NCBI GenBank assembly: GCA_944321725.1 | Contig: CALUMI010000029.1 | Span: forward strand, 1-33,903 | Reading direction: 5' to 3' | DNA: 33,903 nucleotides | Origin: an uncultured Muribaculaceae bacterium | Lineage (GTDB): Bacteria; Bacteroidota; Bacteroidia; Bacteroidales; Muribaculaceae | Shown: one piece after another, positions 8,142-15,804 of the stretch | How the letters are laid out: every line of letters begins with the position of its first letter | How positions within the stretch are numbered: position 1 is the stretch's first letter | Translations under genes and position numbers: made by a program | Notes under the pieces: generated by a model | Seen by the model: only the letters and a program-made list of their open reading frames with translations | Told to the model about the DNA's origin: nothing | Databases searched by the model: none

Positions 8142-8149
8142 TACATTTG
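8142..8149 (+). promoter_or_regulatory. purT promoter -7 box
   Basis: TACATTTG matches TAnnTTTG exactly, 22 bp before the purT ATG. The expected -33 region coincides with the T-rich tail of the preceding terminator and has no clear TTTG. Confidence 0.5.
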
Positions 8150-8171
8150 TGGAAAAAACAGAATTTACATT

Positions 8172-9362
8172 ATGGCTAAAATAGGATCTGCAATGACCGC
8201 CGTCGGGAAGAAAGCGCTTCTTTTAGGCAGCGGCGAATTAGGAAAAGAAGTGGCAATCGAGCTGCAACGCTATGGGGTGGAAGTGGTGGCCTGCGATAAA
8301 TATGCCAATGCGCCGGCCATGCAAGTGGCGCATCGCAGCCATGTGTTCAACATGCTTGACGCAGACACTCTCGGCAAAGTCATCCGCGAAGAGCGTCCTG
8401 ACCACATAATCCCGGAAGTAGAGGCCATTGCCACTCCGGAACTGCTAACGCTGGAAAACGAAGGATTTAATGTCACCCCGACAGCAAAAGCCGCATGGCT
8501 CACGATGAACAGGGAAGGCATACGCCGCCTCGCAGCCGAAGAATTGGGTATAACCACATCGCCCTATCGGTTTGCCTCCACCCGCGAAGAGTTCGACAAA
8601 GCAGTCGACGAAATAGGGATACCCTGCGTCGTGAAACCCATCATGAGCTCGTCAGGACACGGACAAAGCACAATAAAGAGCAAATCCGACATCGACAACG
8701 CATGGAAAACCGCACAAGAAGGCGGACGCGCAGGAGCGGGACGCGTGATTGTCGAAGGATTTGTCAGATTTGACTATGAGATAACCCTCCTCACGGTGAG
8801 AAGCTGCTCCGGAACCGTATTTTGCCAACCTGTAGGCCATATTCAGGAAAACGGCGATTATCGCTATTCATGGCAACCGCAAGCCATGAGCGGCGAGGCT
8901 CTTGCCAAAGCTCAAGAGATAGCAAAAAAAGTGACCGGCGCACTCGGAGGGTATGGCATATTCGGAGTGGAAATGTTTATAAAAGGCGACGACGTGATTT
9001 TCAGCGAAGTGTCGCCCCGCCCTCACGACACAGGCATGGTGACAATGATTTCGCAAGACATGAGCGAGTTTGCACTCCATGCGCGCGCCTTGCTCGGCCT
9101 TCCTGTTCCTGAAATAAAATTTTACGGCCCGTCGGCCTCAAAAGCAATTGTTGTGGAAGGCGACAGCGACAAAATCGTGTTCGGCAATCTTGAGAAAGCT
9201 CTTGCCGAACCGGGTGTGCAAATAAGAATATTCGGCAAACCGGAAGTGAAAGGACACCGCCGCATGGGTGTCATATTAGCCACAGCCGAAAGCGTAGAAG
9301 AAGCCATCGCAAAAGCAGACCGCGCCTACAACGCTCTAAAAATAGATGTTTTGCCCCGATAA
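8172..9362 (+). CDS. purT: Formate-dependent phosphoribosylglycinamide formyltransferase
   Basis: ATP-grasp enzyme that makes formyl-GAR from GAR, formate and ATP in purine synthesis, an alternative to folate-dependent PurN. The N-terminal Rossmann-like domain carries [11 protein letters not shown] (from residue 16), the ATP-grasp region has the flexible loop SSSGHGQS (159-166), and the metal and substrate site is [10 protein letters not shown] (279-288). Full length at 396 residues from ATG 8172; the frame begins earlier at a TTG within the promoter region, which is not a plausible start. Its TAA shares one base with the next gene's ATG. Confidence 0.96.
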   Translation: MAKIGSAMTAVGKKALLLGSGELGKEVAIELQRYGVEVVACDKYANAPAMQVAHRSHVFNMLDADTLGKVIREERPDHIIPEVEAIATPELLTLENEGFNVTPTAKAAWLTMNREGIRRLAAEELGITTSPYRFASTREEFDKAVDEIGIPCVVKPIMSSSGHGQSTIKSKSDIDNAWKTAQEGGRAGAGRVIVEGFVRFDYEITLLTVRSCSGTVFCQPVGHIQENGDYRYSWQPQAMSGEALAKAQEIAKKVTGALGGYGIFGVEMFIKGDDVIFSEVSPRPHDTGMVTMISQDMSEFALHARALLGLPVPEIKFYGPSASKAIVVEGDSDKIVFGNLEKALAEPGVQIRIFGKPEVKGHRRMGVILATAESVEEAIAKADRAYNALKIDVLPR

Positions 9363-10621
9363 TGGTGACAAACAAATTATCTATACAGATAAAATCGTGC
9401 GCGATAATTATGCTTGCGCTGCTGTGCAGTTATCACACGGCAGCGCAAACATCTATTGCCGATTTTATCAAAAAACAGACCTGCGATTCCACAAAAGAAA
9501 AACTCACACACAACATAGAGCTGAATTTTCAGCCCGGATTCATATTTCAGACACACGATTTTTTCAGAGGCGACAACTATGACATGCGCCCCATACGCAC
9601 GTCGCTTTCCGCACACGCAAAATATGGGTTCTGCCAACCCGCGAACTCACCCGCGACAGCGGCTTTCGGCAAATCGACACAAGGCTTGGGATTGTCGTAC
9701 AACAGCTTTCTCGAGCCGGCGGCAATTGGAAATCCCATTGCAGTATATGCGTTCCAATCGGCTCCGGTATGGGAAATATCTCCCATTGTGTCGCTCGGCT
9801 ATGAATGGAATTTCGGCATGTCGTTCGGTTGGAATCCTTACGACGAGATATCCAATCCGAAAAACCACATAATAGGCACTAAAATCAACGCCTATATGAA
9901 TGCCGGAATAAAACTCGACTGGAAATTGACACAAAACGTGGGACTGCTTACAGGCGTTACATTCTCCCACTATTCCAACGGCAACACAGGCATTCCAAAC
10001 TGCGGACTGAATACTGTTGCATTCAATCTCGGAATAGCCTATAAATTCGGAAAGAAAGAACTTAATGCGGAAACAGCGCAAATACCGTATTTCAATCGTC
10101 ACATCAGCTACGACATCGTAATGTTCGGCTCTTTCCGGCGCAAAGGAGTGGACACAGGCAACGGCATCATCATCTCCAACGAACAGTATCCCGTAGCCGG
10201 AATTAACTTCAACCCTATGTATAATTTCAACTACCGGTTCCGAGCCGGATTGTCGCTCGACGCCACCTACGACGCAAGCGCGGGAATAAAAAGCGACGAT
10301 GACGTGATATGCAGCATCGACGGCAGCTGCGGAACGCCGGAACTGATACAGGCACCCGTAAGAAAACGTTTTACAGTCGGCACGTCTGCAAGATTGGAAT
10401 ATGTCATGCCTTATTTTTCCATAAATGCCGGAATAGGATACAATTTTCTCGACAACAACGATCATCGGCACAGTCTATACCAGATACTTGCGTTGAAAAT
10501 GGCTGTGACACGCTCTCTATTCATCCACATAGGCTACTGCCTGCAAGACTTCAAAGACCCCAATTACCTTATGCTCGGCGTAGGTTTCCGCCTGCACGAC
10601 ATCGCTCCAAGACTGTTCTGA
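9362..10621 (+). CDS. PagL-like acyloxyacyl hydrolase family outer-membrane protein
   Basis: A 419-residue protein with a signal peptide (cut after TAAQ, about residue 29). Residues about 50-230 resemble the PagL lipid A 3-O-deacylase barrel, including the catalytic pair H203 and S205 in FSHYSNGNTG, followed by NCGLN. PagL itself is about 170 residues; here a second beta-rich part (about 240-419) follows, ending in an aromatic residue (RLF) as outer-membrane proteins do. Role inferred: removal of an acyl chain from lipid A in the outer membrane. Its ATG overlaps the purT stop (TAATG), so translation may be coupled to purT. The substrate is not proven. Confidence 0.8.
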   Translation: MVTNKLSIQIKSCAIIMLALLCSYHTAAQTSIADFIKKQTCDSTKEKLTHNIELNFQPGFIFQTHDFFRGDNYDMRPIRTSLSAHAKYGFCQPANSPATAAFGKSTQGLGLSYNSFLEPAAIGNPIAVYAFQSAPVWEISPIVSLGYEWNFGMSFGWNPYDEISNPKNHIIGTKINAYMNAGIKLDWKLTQNVGLLTGVTFSHYSNGNTGIPNCGLNTVAFNLGIAYKFGKKELNAETAQIPYFNRHISYDIVMFGSFRRKGVDTGNGIIISNEQYPVAGINFNPMYNFNYRFRAGLSLDATYDASAGIKSDDDVICSIDGSCGTPELIQAPVRKRFTVGTSARLEYVMPYFSINAGIGYNFLDNNDHRHSLYQILALKMAVTRSLFIHIGYCLQDFKDPNYLMLGVGFRLHDIAPRLF

Positions 10622-10703
10622 ATGTAACAATTACGTAACTATACGGATTTTCATAGATTTTATTCAGAATCAAATATTAACTTCGCCAAAAAATCAGGAA
10701 AAT

Positions 10704-11336
10704 ATGAAAAAAATAATAGCAACTGCCATATTCTCACTATCAACAATAATAGTAAGCCAAATACACGGAGCCGATTTCGGAACTTGGACAAATTGGAACA
10801 TCGACTATGCAGCCAACGACAAAACGGAATTGGCATTGGGGATGGAATACCGCACGACAGAAAACGCGTCGGAAACAGACCGTTGGGCATTCAACGGAGG
10901 CATAACCTACACACCTTTGCAATATTTGAGCTTAGAAGGCGTATATGAATTTCACCACCGCAACCGTAGCGGCAAGTGGAAAAACCGCCATCGCTACAAT
11001 CTCTCCGCCATAGGCTCATTGAAGTTAGGGAGATGGTCACTGTCGCTCCGCGAACGCTTCCAACACACAATAGAGAGCAAAGATAGCGAGCTGCGGCTTC
11101 GCTCACGACTGCAAGCAAAATACAAAGCGACAGACAAAATCAGTCCATACGCGTCGATAGAAATGTACAACAGCCTGCATCTGAACGAAAAATTCGACAT
11201 AACAAGAATGCGCTACCGAGCCGGATTTGACTTCAAAATCACAGACAACTTGAGTACAGACATCTATTATCTGTTCAACGCCGAAAACGGAGCGGACAAA
11301 AACATAGCTGGACTCGACGTGGCATTCCATTTCTGA
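10704..11336 (+). CDS. DUF2490 family outer-membrane beta-barrel protein
   Basis: A 210-residue protein with a signal peptide (MKKIIATAIFSLSTIIV, cut near residue 22) and repeated amphipathic strands: WTNWNIDYAAN, TELALGMEYR, LSLEGVYEFHHRN, WSLSLRERFQHT, SPYASIEMYN, MRYRAGFDFKI and STDIYYLFNAE. It ends in HF, the aromatic C-terminus of an outer-membrane barrel. This matches DUF2490, whose role is unknown. It starts 82 bp after the PagL-like gene, with an AGGA motif before the ATG and only a weak promoter-like sequence (TAACTTCG near 10677), so it may be partly co-transcribed. A perfect hairpin terminates it. Confidence 0.82.
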   Translation: MKKIIATAIFSLSTIIVSQIHGADFGTWTNWNIDYAANDKTELALGMEYRTTENASETDRWAFNGGITYTPLQYLSLEGVYEFHHRNRSGKWKNRHRYNLSAIGSLKLGRWSLSLRERFQHTIESKDSELRLRSRLQAKYKATDKISPYASIEMYNSLHLNEKFDITRMRYRAGFDFKITDNLSTDIYYLFNAENGADKNIAGLDVAFHF

Positions 11337-11356
11337 CAACATCAACCGCAACAAAC

Positions 11357-11401
11357 AGCAAAGGCCCGACAAAATTTGGCAAATTTTGTCGGGCCTTTGC
11401 T
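11357..11401. terminator. Perfect 21-bp palindromic bidirectional terminator
   Basis: Arms 11357-11377 and 11381-11401 are perfectly complementary around a 3-nt loop (GGC). It lies between convergent genes, 20 bp past the plus-strand stop and 19 bp past the minus-strand stop, and its A-rich and T-rich parts inside the stem give each strand a usable U-rich arm. Confidence 0.85.
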
Positions 11402-11420
11402 GTCAACAAGTATAATTCGA

Positions 11421-13067
11421 TTAAAACTTGAATCCCAAAGTAAACACTATCTCATTATTGCTGTCTTTAATTTTCGACTTCGGGGGTAACAGCAAATGCG
11501 GCCCGGAATCGTCGGTGTAGCTGTCAGGCGAAAAAGCGTAGTACTCGCTGCTGCGATTCTTATGCACAAACGCAAAATCGACATAGAAAGCCTTATAGCG
11601 GTAGCCTGTGCCGGCCGTAAAATACTGTATATTGTCGTCCAACGTATACGACAATGTCGTACCGGCTGTAGCCACATTCAAACGGTCATCCCTGATATCC
11701 TCCTTATAAGGCGATGTCTGGTAAGAGTATCCAGCACGCAAACTCCAACTCGGAGTAACCTTAAATTCGGCTCCGACTCTTATTATGTCGGACGATTTAT
11801 AATATTGCTTTATGTAGCTCGACACCTGCATATCCTCGCTGCCGTCGTAAGACACTTTCATCTTAGGATACACATTATGCTCATAGTCCAAACTGAGAAT
11901 AGCCCGTCCGCCTATCACTCCGGCAACACTTCCAATAAATTTCCAAGGAGTCTGCATGTCAAAATATGTGACACCAGTATATCCCTCATCAGTCCACGCC
12001 GAACCGTCGATATTCTGAAGGACAAGATCCTGATTTTCAGGAGAGAATCCAAAAGATGTATTGGCTATATACTCTGATTTCATGGAATAGAAAGTCGGAG
12101 TGTGGAAAGCGACACCGACACGCAACTCATTTATAGGCTTCAAAATAACGCCGAGTTTGAAGTTCACGCCCGTACCGCTCATACGGAATTGATTTTCCAT
12201 TCCCCACGAGGCATAGCCATCGGCCATGTTCTCATTGTTGTTTTTATCTATATAAGGCACATAGGCATTATTTAGGCTTTCACCATAATATGAATACAAA
12301 TTATAGTCAACATCGGTTATACCAATACTTGCACCCCAATATACAGTGTTATACACATTTCCGCCAAAACTGATGGTGTACTCGTTGACCTGCCCCGATT
12401 CCTGCACCTCAAACTCGCCATAGCCGCTTGTGCCGTTCTGATATAATCCCGCAAAATTATTCTTACCGTTAAGCGAATTTATAAGATATGAATTATAAGC
12501 CAATGTGCTCATCCAATCAGGATAAGGGTAATCCTGATATGGATTGTAGCCATCCTGCACCGCGCCCAAATCGCCGGTTGTCCAACCGCCATAATTGGCC
12601 TGCCCAGCAACATAGTTGGTCATCGAAGTGCCTATATTCGAGATGCGTCCGCTATAATGACGGTTAAATGATGCCGCCTTGTTATAAGTAAAACCCCAAT
12701 TCACATTAGGCATCGCATCGGAATGCGTGCGAAACGCCCCGATATAGCCGATGTTATTGAAATTAAAATTGGTATTCTTTACATTATAGCTTTGCGCTCC
12801 ATCACCGGCTGTTGTCTTTTTAATATTCCAGTCCAACGTAAAACCAATGTCAGAACTTCTGTAAATACCTATACCGCCGGGATTCTGATTCAGCACCGAC
12901 AAATCGCCACCCAACGCTCCGAACGCTCCGGCCATCGACATAAAACGGGCTGTCCCCTTCAAATCGGTCTGTGATATCGTATAAGCGTCAAATGCGCTTT
13001 GTGCCGACATTTGCTGCACGGCAGTGGTGGCAAGCAAAATCGCCGCCATATATGATGCTATCTTCAT
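11421..13067 (-). CDS. FadL/OmpP1-like outer-membrane transport barrel
   Basis: A 548-residue protein with a signal peptide (cut after QMSA, near residue 22). The N-terminus 'AFDAYTISQTDLKGTARFMSMAGAFGALGGDLSVLNQNPGGIG' is the hallmark of the OmpP1/FadL/TodX group in Bacteroidetes, where an N-terminal hatch plugs a 14-strand barrel. The rest is strand-rich and Tyr/Asn/Gly-rich and ends EIVFTLGFKF with a terminal phenylalanine. Likely role: uptake of a hydrophobic compound across the outer membrane; such proteins are sometimes labelled hemin receptors, without support here. It follows the 13098-14183 gene by 30 bp in the same direction, so they probably share an mRNA. Confidence 0.85.
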   Translation of the reverse strand: MKIASYMAAILLATTAVQQMSAQSAFDAYTISQTDLKGTARFMSMAGAFGALGGDLSVLNQNPGGIGIYRSSDIGFTLDWNIKKTTAGDGAQSYNVKNTNFNFNNIGYIGAFRTHSDAMPNVNWGFTYNKAASFNRHYSGRISNIGTSMTNYVAGQANYGGWTTGDLGAVQDGYNPYQDYPYPDWMSTLAYNSYLINSLNGKNNFAGLYQNGTSGYGEFEVQESGQVNEYTISFGGNVYNTVYWGASIGITDVDYNLYSYYGESLNNAYVPYIDKNNNENMADGYASWGMENQFRMSGTGVNFKLGVILKPINELRVGVAFHTPTFYSMKSEYIANTSFGFSPENQDLVLQNIDGSAWTDEGYTGVTYFDMQTPWKFIGSVAGVIGGRAILSLDYEHNVYPKMKVSYDGSEDMQVSSYIKQYYKSSDIIRVGAEFKVTPSWSLRAGYSYQTSPYKEDIRDDRLNVATAGTTLSYTLDDNIQYFTAGTGYRYKAFYVDFAFVHKNRSSEYYAFSPDSYTDDSGPHLLLPPKSKIKDSNNEIVFTLGFKF

Positions 13068-13097
13068 TTTGCCTTTACATTATTTGTTAAACACAAT

Positions 13098-14183
13098 TTA
13101 TCTTCTGCCTCCCGAGCCGCGTCCGCCACCAAACGAGCCGCGTCCGCCACCCGACGAACCGCCACGATATCCGCCTGAGCTGCTTCCGCCACGATAAGAC
13201 GGAGTGGTAAACGACTGACGGCGTGTAGTGCCGTTATTGCGGTTTATGCTGCTGTTGCCGCGCGACGTAGAGTTGTTATTATACCTGAAAATATTGCTGT
13301 TTGAGTTGCTGTTGCCACGATAGCCGTTGAAATTTCTGTTTACGGTTCCTCCATTAAACATGCCATTATTGAATATGCTGCTGTTTTCATTGGAAGATGG
13401 ACGGGTGTAGGTGGAAGATGACGGACGGCGGCCTGTAGTTCGGTTTGAATTATATCCGCCAACCCCTCCCGACGGACGGCGGCCTCCCCCAACGTTGGGC
13501 TGCGTGCCTGCCGTTCCTCCATACGGACGGCGACCGGCTGTGGAATAGTGTCTGGCAGGAGCCGGATGTGTCCACCCGTAATGCGGATAGTAATGATACG
13601 GGTAATGCCAATATCCCGGTCCCCAAAACGGATCATACCATCCGTAATAATACGGTCTGTACCAAGGATCCCATGCCCAATAAGTGGAGTAATATGGCCC
13701 CCAACCGTATGGATAATACCACGGGTCATAGAATCCAAACGACAAATATGTGGATGGCGTGCCTACATAGATATTCACGTCATTGGCATAATAAAGCTCT
13801 TTCAGCAACTCATCGTCCGATGACGTTATGATTTCCGGATTTTCAAATCTTTCGATACGCTCGGTGTATTCAAACACATCGTTATCACCGGAAGCAACAG
13901 TGCTGTCGGCAGCAAGCGTATCGGCATACGCATATATGCCGCCTCTGCGGTTATACTCATCGACATCTCTCGGATTGGTATTATAAACCTGATACGTGGG
14001 AGCAGCCAAATTTTTGTATTCATCGGAGTTCATATACTCCTTCATTTTCTCTTTATAAAGAGCCTCCTTTTCCTTCTTGGCCTCATCAGGGTCGTAATAT
14101 ATGTCGTCGTCATAATATCCCTGCGCAAAAGAAACAGACAATACCATAACCGACATTATAAACAGCAACGCAATTCTCTTCAT
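13098..14183 (-). CDS. Secreted aromatic-rich and Gly/Arg/Ser/Asn-rich protein of unknown function
   Basis: A 361-residue protein with a signal peptide (cut after VSFA, residue 20). After an acidic/charged part (22-135) comes an extreme Tyr/Trp/Pro/Gly stretch (about 148-210: FYDPWYYPYGWG, WDPWYRPYYYGWYDPFWG), then a low-complexity tail (210-361) with repeated GRRPxGG units and RGG-like repeats (SYRGGSSSGGYRGG, GRGSFGGGRG). No catalytic motif is visible. It may be an adhesive, matrix or self-associating envelope protein; this is inference from composition only. The start is ATG 14183 with a good GGAG nine bases upstream. First gene of a pair with the FadL-like barrel. Confidence 0.75.
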   Translation of the reverse strand: MKRIALLFIMSVMVLSVSFAQGYYDDDIYYDPDEAKKEKEALYKEKMKEYMNSDEYKNLAAPTYQVYNTNPRDVDEYNRRGGIYAYADTLAADSTVASGDNDVFEYTERIERFENPEIITSSDDELLKELYYANDVNIYVGTPSTYLSFGFYDPWYYPYGWGPYYSTYWAWDPWYRPYYYGWYDPFWGPGYWHYPYHYYPHYGWTHPAPARHYSTAGRRPYGGTAGTQPNVGGGRRPSGGVGGYNSNRTTGRRPSSSTYTRPSSNENSSIFNNGMFNGGTVNRNFNGYRGNSNSNSNIFRYNNNSTSRGNSSINRNNGTTRRQSFTTPSYRGGSSSGGYRGGSSGGGRGSFGGGRGSGGRR

Positions 14184-14360
14184 ATCTCGATTCTCCTTTT
14201 TTTATTAGTTGACAAAACCAAAATACTTCGGTTTAATCCAATATTCAAAGTTATAATTAATTTTACAACAAATTTAGGGCCACACCGCGATATTTTAGTT
14301 TTTTTATCTATTAATCACTCTTGCTTACAAACCTTGCATAACTACAGAAACAATTCCATA

Positions 14361-14690
14361 CTATAGATGTTGAGCATCAATATGGTTATTGCCAATATAA
14401 CGTATTAAAAATATTAGTTCCCCATTTTCCTGATACACATTAAAGAACACATACCATTGTGTATTTTTATTCTTCCGGAAAGTAGAATACAGCATCTTAC
14501 TCCCATACTTGTCAAAATAAGAAGGAGCCGGCTTTTTCAATCGAAAAGGAAGCGTCTTTTCTATGTCATCCAACAGCTCAACCACATAGTTCTCTGCATT
14601 TTCCCTAAAACCAAAATAATCCTTTTCATATAAAATTGATATCAACTCATCAAAATAGTCGAGCACTTCGGGCAAAAACAATATTTTCAT
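14361..14690 (-). CDS. RelE/ParE-family toxin
   Basis: A 109-residue basic protein starting MKILFLPEVLDYFDELISIL, the N-terminal helix pair of the RelE/ParE fold, with a C-terminal strand region (MLYSTFRKNKNTQWYVFFNVY, LIFLIRYIGNNH) that fits the toxin core. Members either cleave mRNA at the ribosome or poison gyrase; the sequence does not settle which. The start chosen is ATG 14690, 2 nt after the antitoxin stop; an upstream GTG at 14696 would overlap it by 4 nt. The close order antitoxin then toxin supports a type II toxin-antitoxin module. Confidence 0.8.
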   Translation of the reverse strand: MKILFLPEVLDYFDELISILYEKDYFGFRENAENYVVELLDDIEKTLPFRLKKPAPSYFDKYGSKMLYSTFRKNKNTQWYVFFNVYQENGELIFLIRYIGNNHIDAQHL

Positions 14691-14692
14691 AT

Positions 14693-14950
14693 TCACCCCC
14701 TGTCATTACGTAATTCCTTTATATGATCCAACGCTTTTTTTTTGAATTCTTCAAATGGTATTGCTCTTGCAAGCTCCAAATCAGGCTCAAGAATGTTGTC
14801 TTTGCTCAATAGAGTGTCAAATTCTGTTACAGGAACAATTCTGTAACTTTTATTTTTCCCTCTCTGCACCAAAACCTCTTGGCCTGAATCAACTTTATCA
14901 AAATAATTTTTTTGATTTGCCCTAAATTCTCTTGATGATATTATCAACAT
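14693..14950 (-). CDS. Phd/YefM-family antitoxin
   Basis: An 85-residue protein with the N-terminal DNA-binding fold of the Phd/YefM group (MLIISSREFRANQKNYFDKV, then GQEVLVQRGKNKSYRIVPV), in which SREFR is the usual opening. The C-terminal half (EPDLELARAIPFEEFKKKALDHIKEL) is the helical part expected to wrap and block the toxin. It lies directly upstream of the toxin. An inverted repeat in front of it suggests autorepression. Base composition around the pair is AT-rich compared with flanking genes, which fits a mobile accessory module. Confidence 0.83.
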   Translation of the reverse strand: MLIISSREFRANQKNYFDKVDSGQEVLVQRGKNKSYRIVPVTEFDTLLSKDNILEPDLELARAIPFEEFKKKALDHIKELRNDRG

Positions 14951-14965
14951 AATGCCTTTTATTTA

Positions 14966-14984
14966 TGTGTACCAAACTAACACA
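14966..14984 (-). promoter_or_regulatory. Candidate toxin-antitoxin operator and promoter
   Basis: The inverted repeat TGTGT-N9-ACACA spans a near-match to the -7 box on the minus strand (TAGTTTGG, 14979-14972), 16 bp before the antitoxin ATG. Position and symmetry fit an autoregulatory operator; the arms are short, so this is tentative. Confidence 0.35.
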
Positions 14985-15011
14985 CAAAAATAGCAACAAA
15001 CCAACTTTTTT

Positions 15012-15713
15012 TCAAATATTCAGGTAAAAATCGCGGATAAGAGCCACATATTCCTGAGAATATCCTTCTGAGGAATGGATGACTATCACCGTTTCCTCAA
15101 GCTCAACAGGCACTTTTGTAAACTCCCACAAATAGCGCATAACAGGTTTTCCGCTTTTCGACACGACAGCCGCGCGGCGTTTAATCCAAAAATCACACTC
15201 TCCCGCACAAAATTCCACATCGGTTTTCACCTCTGCCGGCGCAATCATCGCAAACAGGCCATCGGGCGCAAGCAAAGACCAGGCCTTTGCAAACAAATCA
15301 CTGAACGACAAAGTTATGCAGTGGCGCGCCGCCGCACGACGATTGTCGGGAGCAGTTTCTCCTGTTTTAAAAAAGGGAGGGTTGGAAACAATCAGCCCAT
15401 AATCGTAACCGGGATTGAACGAAAGAATGTCTTGACATACGGAATGCAACCTATCTGCCCATTTGGAACGGAGAAAATTACCATTTGCCTCCTCCGCAGA
15501 TTCCCTATCTATTTCCACAGCATCGATTATTGCCTCAGGGCTGCGCTGCGCAATCATGAGAGAGATGAGTCCCGTTCCGCACCCAATGTCAAGAACTCTG
15601 CCCGCATTGTCGGCATCACACCACGCGCCAAGCAAAACACCGTCGGTGCCGACTTTCATCGCACTACGGCATTGCTCCACATCGAATTGCTTAAATTTAA
15701 AAACATCTTTCAT
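15012..15713 (-). CDS. tRNA1(Val) (adenine(37)-N6)-methyltransferase, TrmN6 family
   Basis: An S-adenosylmethionine-dependent Rossmann methyltransferase of 233 residues that should methylate N6 of A37 in tRNA1(Val). It opens with FKFKQFDVEQCRSAMKVGTDGVLLGAW, typical of the YfiC/TrmN6 group, then the SAM motif LDIGCGTG (41-48) and the catalytic NPPF (111-114), the sign of an N6-adenine or N5-glutamine methyltransferase. The start is ATG 15713; the longer frame to 15776 crosses the upstream terminator. The -7-like TATCTTTA lies at 15741-15734. Substrate assignment is by family only. Confidence 0.9.
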   Translation of the reverse strand: MKDVFKFKQFDVEQCRSAMKVGTDGVLLGAWCDADNAGRVLDIGCGTGLISLMIAQRSPEAIIDAVEIDRESAEEANGNFLRSKWADRLHSVCQDILSFNPGYDYGLIVSNPPFFKTGETAPDNRRAAARHCITLSFSDLFAKAWSLLAPDGLFAMIAPAEVKTDVEFCAGECDFWIKRRAAVVSKSGKPVMRYLWEFTKVPVELEETVIVIHSSEGYSQEYVALIRDFYLNI

Positions 15714-15733
15714 CACGGCCAACATTATAAACG

Positions 15734-15741
15734 TAAAGATA
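15734..15741 (-). promoter_or_regulatory. Weak promoter -7 box of the tRNA methyltransferase gene
   Basis: TATCTTTA differs from TAnnTTTG in its last base. It lies 20 bp before the ATG and begins three bases after the preceding terminator stem ends. Confidence 0.35.
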
Positions 15742-15744
15742 CAC

Positions 15745-15786
15745 AAAAAGCGCCGTAACAGGAAAAAAACCATCACGACGCTTTTT
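15745..15786 (-). terminator. Terminator of the M13 peptidase gene
   Basis: On the minus strand AAAAAGCGTCGT (15786-15775) pairs with ACGGCGCTTTTT (15756-15745), 12 bp with one G-U, and the stem ends in a T-run. It starts 18 bp past the peptidase stop and ends next to the following gene's promoter. Confidence 0.8.
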
Positions 15787-15804
15787 ATTATCGAATAATT
15801 TTAT

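Noticed and set aside
9647..10471. Long minus-strand open frame (274 codons) opposite the PagL-like gene
   Set aside because: It is antisense to a gene with signal peptide and catalytic motif; the translation is Cys/Arg/Val-rich without a recognisable fold.
13105..13200. Direct repeats (gagccgcgtccgccacc twice) as an intergenic repeat element
   Set aside because: They are codons for the Gly/Arg-rich C-terminus of the 13098-14183 protein, not a separate element.
13340..13738. Open frames overlapping the secreted aromatic/Gly-rich gene on both strands
   Set aside because: They arise from the low-complexity repeats of that gene; only the 13098-14183 frame has a signal peptide and ribosome binding site.
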